From Clostridium sp. AF27-2AA (GTDB lineage Bacteria > Bacillota > Clostridia > Lachnospirales > Lachnospiraceae): 12,912 bases of DNA. Shown here piece after piece: positions 7,361 to 12,912 of the stretch. The translations under genes and the position numbers were made by a program. Position 1 is the first letter of the stretch; every line of letters starts with the position of its first letter. The notes under the pieces are model-generated. The model did not search any database. It saw only the letters and a list, made by a program, of their open reading frames with translations, and had not been told where the DNA came from. The stretch spans positions 13,816 to 26,727 of the forward strand of contig NZ_QUFI01000035.1 in assembly GCF_003478505.1 (NCBI RefSeq). The letters run 5' to 3'.

Positions 7361-7367
7361 AAGGAGG
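7361..7367 (+). promoter_or_regulatory. ribosome binding site that decides the bsh start
   Basis: AAGGAGG ends 8 bases before ATG 7376 but only 2 bases before ATG 7370. The spacing therefore favours 7376, which also places the catalytic cysteine at residue 2. Confidence 0.85.
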
Positions 7368-7375
7368 ACATGCAG

Positions 7376-8377
7376 ATGTGTACAGCAGCAGTTTATAAGA
7401 CAAAAGACTTTTACTTCGGACGGAATCTGGATTATGAATTTCCATACGGGGAGGAGGTGACCATTACTCCTCGGAATTATCCGTTTTCGTTTCGGTTTCA
7501 GGGAGAAATGAAGCAGCATTACGCCATGATCGGCATGGCCCATGTGGCAGATGATTATCCTCTTTATTATGATGCCATCAATGAAAAGGGGCTTGGCATG
7601 GCCGGGCTGAACTTTGTGGGAAATGCGGTGTACGGAGAACCGGTTTTTGAGAAAGAAGAAGGAATTGAGAAGGATAACGTGGCACAGTTTGAGCTGCCGC
7701 TCTGGCTTCTGGGCCAGTGTGCCTCGGTAAAAGAAGCGCGGGTATTGCTTTCCAGGATCAACATCACCAATACCCCATTCAATGAAAAGTATCCGGTGTC
7801 CCAGCTTCATTGGATGATCGCGGACCGGGAGGAGACCATTGTGGTGGAGGCGGTGGCAGACGGACTTCACGTATACGACAATCCGGTGGGAGTCCTTGCT
7901 AATAATCCCCCTTTTCCACAGCAGATGTTTCATTTAAATGATTACCGCAGTCTGTCTCCGAGACAGCCGGAGAACAGCTTTGTGCCGGGACTGGAACTTA
8001 CGGCTTACAGCCGCGGCATGGGAGCCATGGGACTGCCGGGAGATCTTTCCTCCGCGTCCCGTTTTGTCCGGGCTGCCTTTGTGCGGGGAAATTCCATCTC
8101 CGGAGATTCTGAGGCAGAAAGCGTGAGCCAGTTCTTTCATATCCTGCATTCCGTAGAGCAGCAGAGAGGTTGCTGCGATGTGGGCGGCGGAAAGTATGAA
8201 ATCACCATCTACACCTCCTGCTGTAATGCAGACAGGGGAATTTACTATTACACCACATACGGGAACCATCAGATCACCGCTGTGGATATGCATGCGGAGG
8301 ATTTAGAAAGCGAAGAGCTTGTGAGATATCCGCTGAGGGATACAGAGCAGATTTGCTGGCAGAACAGGAGCAGATAA
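7376..8377 (+). CDS. bsh: bile salt hydrolase (choloylglycine hydrolase family)
   Basis: The protein has 333 residues, close to the roughly 330 of Clostridium perfringens BSH, and I recall clear resemblance throughout ([40 protein letters not shown]). Starting at 7376 gives Met-Cys; removal of Met exposes Cys2, the N-terminal nucleophile of this Ntn-hydrolase. The other expected catalytic residues are present: R16, D19, N79, N176 and R229. The enzyme cleaves glycine or taurine from conjugated bile acids and acts in the cytoplasm, since no signal peptide is seen. It is a single gene with its own promoter, divergent from hcp. Penicillin V acylase is the alternative within the family, but the motifs and gut setting favour bile salts. 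Glycine versus taurine preference cannot be read from the sequence. Confidence 0.93.
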   Translation: MCTAAVYKTKDFYFGRNLDYEFPYGEEVTITPRNYPFSFRFQGEMKQHYAMIGMAHVADDYPLYYDAINEKGLGMAGLNFVGNAVYGEPVFEKEEGIEKDNVAQFELPLWLLGQCASVKEARVLLSRINITNTPFNEKYPVSQLHWMIADREETIVVEAVADGLHVYDNPVGVLANNPPFPQQMFHLNDYRSLSPRQPENSFVPGLELTAYSRGMGAMGLPGDLSSASRFVRAAFVRGNSISGDSEAESVSQFFHILHSVEQQRGCCDVGGGKYEITIYTSCCNADRGIYYYTTYGNHQITAVDMHAEDLESEELVRYPLRDTEQICWQNRSR

Positions 8378-8403
8378 TAGATTCGCTTATTACCTCGTTT
8401 GTA

Positions 8404-8436
8404 TCGTGGCAGAATCGCGATACGATTCTGCCACGA
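8404..8436. terminator. 14-bp perfect hairpin between convergent bsh and bioY
   Basis: The arms TCGTGGCAGAATCG (8404-8417) and CGATTCTGCCACGA (8423-8436) pair without mismatch around CGATA. It sits 27 bases after the bsh stop and 10 bases beyond the bioY stop, where a shared terminator is expected. Neither strand has a T-run after the stem, so it is not a canonical intrinsic terminator; it may stop or protect both transcripts. Confidence 0.6.
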
Positions 8437-8445
8437 AAACAGGAA

Positions 8446-9003
8446 TTAACGAATAGCCGTCTCGGTTCTTTGACGGATGACCGGTCCAATGGTCAGGGCA
8501 ATGACCATCTTGACCAGATCTCCCGGGATAAAGGGGATCACACATACGGCAAGTGCTGCAGATACTGTATATCCGGCCTGCATGCAAAACCATGCCGTGC
8601 CAAATACATAACAGACAGCGGTACCAAGGATCATTCCCAGAAGCTGAATCCAGCGTTTCCGAAAGTGATCAATGATGATTCCGGCGATGATCGCCATGGG
8701 AATAAATCCAATAATATAGCCACCGGTAGGTCCTGCCAGTTTGCCGATTCCACCGCTAAATCCAGAGAAGACAGGAAGACCTGCCAGTCCGATCAGCAGA
8801 TAGAGACAATAGCTGATGGTGCCTCGTTTCCAGTTTAGCAGATAGAGAGACAGATAGATGGCGAGGTTCGTGAGAGAAATCGGCACCGGTCCAATGGGGA
8901 TGGAGAGTGGTGCAAGGATACAGGTAACTGCGGCCATAAAGGCGGTGGTTACCATTGCATAGGTGTGGGTCGAGCGGGAAGTGCTGGTATTTTCCTGAAT
9001 CAT
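8446..9003 (-). CDS. bioY: BioY, substrate-binding S component of ECF biotin transporter
   Basis: The protein has 185 residues, the usual BioY length. CAT 9001-9003 follows AAGGAGGA (9009-9016) with 5 bases between. It is a membrane protein with about six hydrophobic segments. The signature is GLPVFSGFSGGIGKLAGPT (75-93) followed by GGYIIGF, plus an early helix ending PIGPVPISLTNL. BioY binds biotin and delivers it inward with the EcfT/EcfA/EcfA' module, or possibly alone at low capacity. No energising genes are in the window, so a shared ECF module elsewhere is likely. It follows bioB by 54 bases with no promoter or terminator visible between them, so the two probably form one operon under the BirA-type operator upstream of bioB. 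Confidence 0.95.
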   Translation of the reverse strand: MIQENTSTSRSTHTYAMVTTAFMAAVTCILAPLSIPIGPVPISLTNLAIYLSLYLLNWKRGTISYCLYLLIGLAGLPVFSGFSGGIGKLAGPTGGYIIGFIPMAIIAGIIIDHFRKRWIQLLGMILGTAVCYVFGTAWFCMQAGYTVSAALAVCVIPFIPGDLVKMVIALTIGPVIRQRTETAIR

Positions 9004-9057
9004 GGCGATCCTCCTTTTGTGATTGATGGATAGTGTTGGTAAGGATAGTATAAGAAA

Positions 9058-10029
9058 TCAATCGGATTCGATTTCGTAGGTAAAGCCTGCAGCTTCAATG
9101 GCCTGAATGGTATCCCTGATGCCCTGGCCGCCTGCGGTCAGATAACCGGAAGCAAAGATGGAATCGACGACGCGAAGCAGCATGTTCTCTTCGCCTTTAA
9201 AATAAACCTCCCGTCCTGCAGCACAGCGGATATCTGCTTTCGGAACCAGAAGCCGGGCCAGGCAGAGCACCTTCATGCAGTAGGCAGTGGAAAGAACGGA
9301 CATATCAGCATGCTCCAGAGGGGTACCCGGAATCGGAAGCAGGAAATTGATGGGGAGGGCTTCCGGCTGGATTTCCCGAAGCTCCATCAGCATATCAACG
9401 ACATCTTCCCTGGATTCTCCCATGCCGATGATGCCGCCGCTGCAGATCTCATAGCCAAGACCCTGGAGCATGCGGATATTGGCCACGCGCTGGTCGAAGG
9501 TGTGGGTGGAGCAGATGTTCGGATAGTAATTCCGGCTGCTGTTTAAGTTATGGTTGATGCGGTCCAGACCGGCATCCTTTAAGACCTTCGCCTGATGCTC
9601 AGTCAGAAAACCGATGGAGCAGCAGAGATGGGTTCCGTCTGCTTTCATTTTGCGGATTTTTTCTGCCAGAACCTCGATTTCTGCGTCTGTGAACTTCATT
9701 CCGCTGAGTCCGATGCAGTGACGGGACAGATGATGCTCGTTTACAAAGTCATTATCTTCATATAATTTTTCATCCGCTACCCATTTATATTTGTCGATAT
9801 CGGCTTTGGAGCGGCAGGACTGGGCACAGTAGGCACAGTCCTGGGAGCAGTTGCCGCTGCGGGCATTTGTGAGAATGTGAATGCTCACATGATTTCCTTT
9901 GTATTTTCTCCGGAATGTCTCAGCAAAGGAAACAAGCTCCTCTAAGGATTCATCCGGGGTATTTAGAATTGCAAGGGCATCTTCCCGGGAAAGCTGTGGA
10001 TCTGCAGAAGTGTCAGGAGTTATATTCAT
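9058..10029 (-). CDS. bioB: biotin synthase (radical SAM), cysteine-rich anaerobe type
   Basis: The protein has 323 residues. Start CAT 10027-10029 follows AGAGAGGA (10036-10043) with 6 bases between. It inserts sulfur into dethiobiotin to form biotin. The radical-SAM motif is C61-SQD-C65-AY-C68. By remembered alignment with E. coli BioB, the auxiliary-cluster ligands C97, C128, C188 and R260 correspond to C105, C136, C196 and R268. Extra cysteines sit close by at C72, C137 and C269; C269 directly follows the conserved arginine in IRCAAGRE. The segment before C105 (FVNEHHLSRHC) also departs from the usual Gly-rich sequence. These differences suggest the type II BioB of obligate anaerobes, reported to use a 4Fe-5S auxiliary cluster. 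No bioA, bioD or bioF is nearby. Confidence 0.95.
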   Translation of the reverse strand: MNITPDTSADPQLSREDALAILNTPDESLEELVSFAETFRRKYKGNHVSIHILTNARSGNCSQDCAYCAQSCRSKADIDKYKWVADEKLYEDNDFVNEHHLSRHCIGLSGMKFTDAEIEVLAEKIRKMKADGTHLCCSIGFLTEHQAKVLKDAGLDRINHNLNSSRNYYPNICSTHTFDQRVANIRMLQGLGYEICSGGIIGMGESREDVVDMLMELREIQPEALPINFLLPIPGTPLEHADMSVLSTAYCMKVLCLARLLVPKADIRCAAGREVYFKGEENMLLRVVDSIFASGYLTAGGQGIRDTIQAIEAAGFTYEIESD

Positions 10030-10073
10030 AAGAAATCCTCTCTTTCTGATGGTTGGAATTTAAATCTTTTCCT

Positions 10074-10102
10074 AAAATAGCACGGGAAGGGCCGATTGTC
10101 AA
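10074..10102 (-). promoter_or_regulatory. predicted sigma-A promoter of bioBY
   Basis: On the minus strand the -35 is a perfect TTGACA (10102-10097) and the -10 is TATTTT (10079-10074), with 17 bases between. The predicted start is near 10067, giving a leader of about 37 bases. The -35 lies inside the BirA-type operator. Confidence 0.7.
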
Positions 10103-10130
10103 CTAAAAAAATAAAACGGTTAACAATCGG
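10092..10130. promoter_or_regulatory. BirA-type biotin operator
   Basis: CCGATTGTCAAC (10092-10103) and GTTAACAATCGG (10119-10130) form an inverted repeat matching at 11 of 12 positions across a 15-base spacer. The core agrees with the TTGTNAAC-N15-GTTNACAA pattern known for BirA operators in Firmicutes. The half nearer bioB covers the promoter -35, so biotinyl-AMP-bound BirA would block transcription when biotin is plentiful. birA itself is not in the window. Confidence 0.85.
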
Positions 10131-10165
10131 CGCGGCGAAGAAAACACAAATTCTTCACAAAATAA

Positions 10166-10192
10166 TTAGCACTCACCTATTGACAGTGCTAA
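10166..10192. promoter_or_regulatory. CIRCE element (HrcA operator) of clpB
   Basis: TTAGCACTC (10166-10174), nine bases, then CAGTGCTAA (10184-10192): this matches the CIRCE consensus TTAGCACTC-N9-GAGTGCTAA at 17 of 18 positions. The single mismatch is the C at 10184, which is also the fifth base of the promoter -35. Confidence 0.93.
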
Positions 10193-10208
10193 CAACATAT
10201 GATATAGT
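10180..10208 (+). promoter_or_regulatory. predicted sigma-A promoter of clpB
   Basis: A perfect TTGACA (10180-10185) and TATAGT (10203-10208) are separated by 17 bases; the predicted start is near 10215. The -35 lies within CIRCE, so HrcA binding would exclude RNA polymerase until heat stress. No CtsR heptad repeat is seen. Confidence 0.85.
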
Positions 10209-10216
10209 ACAGTCAA

Positions 10217-10237
10217 TGTTATAGAAGTAATATAACA
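10217..10237 (+). repeat. inverted repeat in the clpB leader
   Basis: TGTTATA (10217-10223) and TATAACA (10231-10237) are perfectly complementary across 7 bases, starting about 2 bases after the predicted transcription start. It could be a weak stem at the 5' end of the mRNA or a second operator. It does not cover the ribosome binding site GGAGG at 10272-10276. Confidence 0.45.
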
Positions 10238-10284
10238 GACATGCAAAAAGATAACGTTGCACTGAATGAATGGAGGCGTGACTT

Positions 10285-12876
10285 ATGAATATAAACAAAT
10301 TTACGCAGAAATCCATGGAGGCCGTTCAGAACTGTGAGAAGCTTGCCTACGAATATGGCAACCAGCAGATTGAGCAGGAGCACCTGTTCTACAGCCTGCT
10401 GACTCTGGACGACAGCCTGATTTTAAAACTGTTAACCAAGATGGGTATCAGCAAAGAGCTGATTACCAATGAGGCCCAGCAGAAGCTGGCTGGACTGCCA
10501 AAGGTGAGCGGCTCTAGCCAGGTTTACATCAGCAATGACTTAAACAAAGTCCTCATCAATGCTGAGGATGAGTCTAAGGCCATGGGAGATGAATATGTTT
10601 CTGTTGAGCATATTTTCCTGTCCATGTTAAAATACGCAGACCGTACCATGAAGGAGCTGTTCCGCCAGTATGGCATTACCCGGGACACCTTTCTGCAGGC
10701 CCTGTCTACCGTGCGCGGCAACCAGAGAGTTGTCAGTGACAATCCGGAAGCTACCTATGATACTCTGGAAAAATATGGCTATGATCTGGTAGAGCGTGCA
10801 AAGGATCAGAAGCTGGATCCGGTCATTGGCCGTGACAGTGAGATCCGTAACGTGATTCAGATCCTGTCCAGAAAGACCAAGAACAACCCGGTTCTCATTG
10901 GTGAGCCTGGTGTTGGTAAGACGGCTGTTGTTGAGGGACTGGCTCAGCGTATTGTCCGCGGAGATGTGCCGGAGGGCTTAAAGAACCGTAAGCTGTTCGC
11001 GCTGGATATGGGTGCGCTGGTTGCAGGTGCCAAGTACCGCGGCGAGTTTGAAGAGCGGTTAAAAGCCGTTCTGGAAGAAGTGAAAAAGAGCGAAGGACAG
11101 ATCATTCTGTTCATCGATGAGCTGCATACCATCGTGGGAGCCGGCAAGACCGAGGGCTCCATGGATGCAGGCAACTTGTTAAAGCCGATGCTGGCCAGAG
11201 GTGAGCTGCACTGTATCGGTGCAACCACACTGGATGAGTACCGCAAATACATTGAGAAGGATGCGGCTCTGGAGCGTCGTTTCCAGCCGGTTCTGGTAGA
11301 CCAGCCGACTGTGGAAGATACCATTTCCATCCTGCGAGGCATCAAGGAACGCTACGAAGTATTCCATGGTGTTAAGATTACCGACTCTGCCCTGGTGGCA
11401 GCAGCCGTGCTTTCCGACCGTTACATCACAGACCGGTTTCTGCCGGATAAGGCCATTGACCTGGTGGATGAGGCATGTGCCCTCATTAAAACGGAGCTGG
11501 ATTCCATGCCTGCTGAGCTGGATGAACTGTCCAGAAGAATTATGCAGCTGGAGATTGAGGAGACTGCATTAAAGAAAGAGACCGACCACTTAAGTCAGGA
11601 GCGTCTGGCTGACCTACAGAAAAATCTGGCAGAGCTGCATGACGAGTTTGCCAGCAAGAAGGCACAGTGGGAGAATGAAAAGAATTCCGTTTCCCATCTT
11701 TCCGCTCTCCGCGAGGAGATTGAGCAGGTGAACCGCGATATTGCCACTGCCCAGCAGCAGTATGATCTGAATAAGGCCGCTGAGCTTCAGTACGGCAAGC
11801 TGCCGCAGCTGCAGAAACAGCTGGAAGCAGAGGAAGAAAAAGTAAAGAATCAGGATCTGAGCCTGGTGCATGAAAGTGTCACCGAGGATGAGATCGCAAG
11901 AATCATTTCCCGCTGGACCGGTATTCCGGTAAGCAAGTTAAATGAGAGCGAGCGCAGCAAGATCCTGCATCTGGATACGGTCCTGCATAAACGGGTCGTA
12001 GGCCAGGATGAGGGTGTGGAGAAGGTAACCGAAGCAATCCTTCGTTCCAAGGCCGGCATCAAGGATCCGACCAAACCGATCGGTTCTTTCCTGTTCCTTG
12101 GACCGACTGGTGTTGGTAAGACTGAGCTGGCAAAGGCTCTGGCCGAGGCTCTGTTCGATGACGAGAACAACATGGTCCGTATCGATATGAGTGAGTACAT
12201 GGAGAAGCATTCTGTAGCCCGCCTGATCGGAGCACCTCCGGGATATGTCGGCTACGATGAGGGCGGTCAGCTGACTGAGGCAGTCCGCCGGAAACCGTAC
12301 TCCGTTGTCCTCTTCGATGAGGTAGAGAAAGCACATCCGGATGTATTCAATGTTCTGCTTCAGGTTCTGGATGACGGCCGTATCACGGATTCCACCGGTA
12401 AGACAGTAGACTTCAAGAACACCATCCTCATTATGACCTCCAACATCGGTTCCCAGTATCTGCTGGATGGCATCGATGAGAACGGTAGCATCAAGCCAGA
12501 GGCGGAGGCTATGGTCATGCAGGATCTGCGTGCACATTTCCGTCCGGAGTTCTTAAACCGTCTGGACGAGACCATTCTCTTTAAGCCGTTAACAAAGGAT
12601 AACATCAGCCACATTGTGGACCTAATGGTAGCCGATGTGAACCGCCGCCTGGAAGACCGCGAACTGAAGGTAGAACTCACAGATAACGCCAAAACCTTTG
12701 TCACCGACCACGGCTACGACCCGGCCTACGGCGCACGTCCGCTGAGAAGATATCTCCAGAAGAACGTAGAGACCCTGGCAGCAAGGATCATCCTGGAAGG
12801 CAATATCAGCGAAGGCCAGACCATCGTCATTGATACCGATGAAAAAGGCGAGAAGCTGATCGCATACGTGGAATAA
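10285..12876 (+). CDS. clpB: ATP-dependent chaperone ClpB (protein disaggregase)
   Basis: The protein has 863 residues, full length for ClpB (857 in E. coli). ATG 10285 follows GGAGG (10272-10276) with 8 bases between. Two Clp N-terminal repeats occupy about 4-145. The first AAA+ domain has Walker A GEPGVGKT (206-213) and Walker B LFIDE (275-279). A long coiled-coil middle domain, about 400-525 and rich in Glu/Lys/Leu, separates it from the second AAA+ domain, with Walker A GPTGVGKT (606-613) and Walker B LFDE (676-679). The middle domain's length marks it as ClpB rather than ClpC or ClpA. It forms a cytoplasmic hexamer that threads aggregated proteins through its pore together with DnaK. The CIRCE operator upstream points to HrcA heat-shock control. 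It is intact, ending TAA; no other gene follows within the 36 remaining bases. Confidence 0.98.
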   Translation: MNINKFTQKSMEAVQNCEKLAYEYGNQQIEQEHLFYSLLTLDDSLILKLLTKMGISKELITNEAQQKLAGLPKVSGSSQVYISNDLNKVLINAEDESKAMGDEYVSVEHIFLSMLKYADRTMKELFRQYGITRDTFLQALSTVRGNQRVVSDNPEATYDTLEKYGYDLVERAKDQKLDPVIGRDSEIRNVIQILSRKTKNNPVLIGEPGVGKTAVVEGLAQRIVRGDVPEGLKNRKLFALDMGALVAGAKYRGEFEERLKAVLEEVKKSEGQIILFIDELHTIVGAGKTEGSMDAGNLLKPMLARGELHCIGATTLDEYRKYIEKDAALERRFQPVLVDQPTVEDTISILRGIKERYEVFHGVKITDSALVAAAVLSDRYITDRFLPDKAIDLVDEACALIKTELDSMPAELDELSRRIMQLEIEETALKKETDHLSQERLADLQKNLAELHDEFASKKAQWENEKNSVSHLSALREEIEQVNRDIATAQQQYDLNKAAELQYGKLPQLQKQLEAEEEKVKNQDLSLVHESVTEDEIARIISRWTGIPVSKLNESERSKILHLDTVLHKRVVGQDEGVEKVTEAILRSKAGIKDPTKPIGSFLFLGPTGVGKTELAKALAEALFDDENNMVRIDMSEYMEKHSVARLIGAPPGYVGYDEGGQLTEAVRRKPYSVVLFDEVEKAHPDVFNVLLQVLDDGRITDSTGKTVDFKNTILIMTSNIGSQYLLDGIDENGSIKPEAEAMVMQDLRAHFRPEFLNRLDETILFKPLTKDNISHIVDLMVADVNRRLEDRELKVELTDNAKTFVTDHGYDPAYGARPLRRYLQKNVETLAARIILEGNISEGQTIVIDTDEKGEKLIAYVE

Positions 12877-12912
12877 AAATTTAGGGTTAAAACCAATAAA
12901 GGTCCGAAGCCG

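Noticed and set aside
7224..7445. 74-residue N-terminal extension of Hcp
   Set aside because: It would overlap the operator, both promoters and the bsh start; the Met at 7223 has an ideal ribosome binding site and matches Hcp N-termini.
7325..7933. 202-residue minus-strand frame opposite bsh
   Set aside because: It is a shadow of bsh with no start signal.
8353..8838. 161-residue plus-strand frame opposite bioY
   Set aside because: It begins inside the end of bsh and runs through the hairpin; Ser/Asp/Lys-rich composition fits antisense of a membrane protein gene.
9004..9057. Possible internal promoter between bioB and bioY
   Set aside because: I see no -35/-10 pair with acceptable spacing, so a two-gene operon is simpler.

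Overview
The window looks like chromosome of an anaerobic, gut-associated Firmicute, most likely a member of the Lachnospiraceae (Clostridium cluster XIVa). The reasons are the moderate GC content with strong AGGAGG-type ribosome binding sites, tRNA genes without encoded CCA, a class I hybrid cluster protein, a bile salt hydrolase, a cysteine-rich BioB of the kind found in strict anaerobes, and BirA and HrcA (CIRCE) operators. The genus cannot be fixed from the sequence alone.

Layout. (1) 1-540: tRNA-Phe(GAA), tRNA-Gly(GCC) with its own promoter and an intrinsic terminator, then a non-coding block with a bulged hairpin and a near-copy of the tRNA-Gly 3' end. (2) 541-5564, plus strand: a tight four-gene run encoding a BspA-type leucine-rich-repeat protein, a DUF2201 protein (metallopeptidase-like N-terminus plus VWA domain with intact MIDAS), a MoxR-type AAA+ ATPase with a long C-terminal extension, and an MscS-type mechanosensitive channel. 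The ATPase/VWA pair is the classic MoxR-VWA partnership; its combination with an LRR protein and a channel is the least understood part of the window. (3) 5589-7223, minus strand: hcp. (4) 7376-8377, plus strand: bile salt hydrolase, divergent from hcp. A perfect 16-bp palindrome lies between them. It is centred at -41.5 of the predicted hcp promoter and covers the -35 of the predicted bsh promoter, so one regulator could switch both genes in opposite directions. (5) 8446-10029, minus strand: bioB-bioY, biotin synthase and biotin transporter S component, under a BirA-type operator that covers the -35. (6) 10285-12876, plus strand: clpB disaggregase under a CIRCE operator overlapping a near-consensus sigma-A promoter.

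How it fits together: most genes are stress, vitamin and gut-niche functions, each with recognisable local control (palindrome for hcp/bsh, BirA box for bioBY, CIRCE for clpB). No insertion sequence, CRISPR array or broken gene was seen. Promoter positions are predictions from sequence; functions are assigned from remembered family motifs without database searches.
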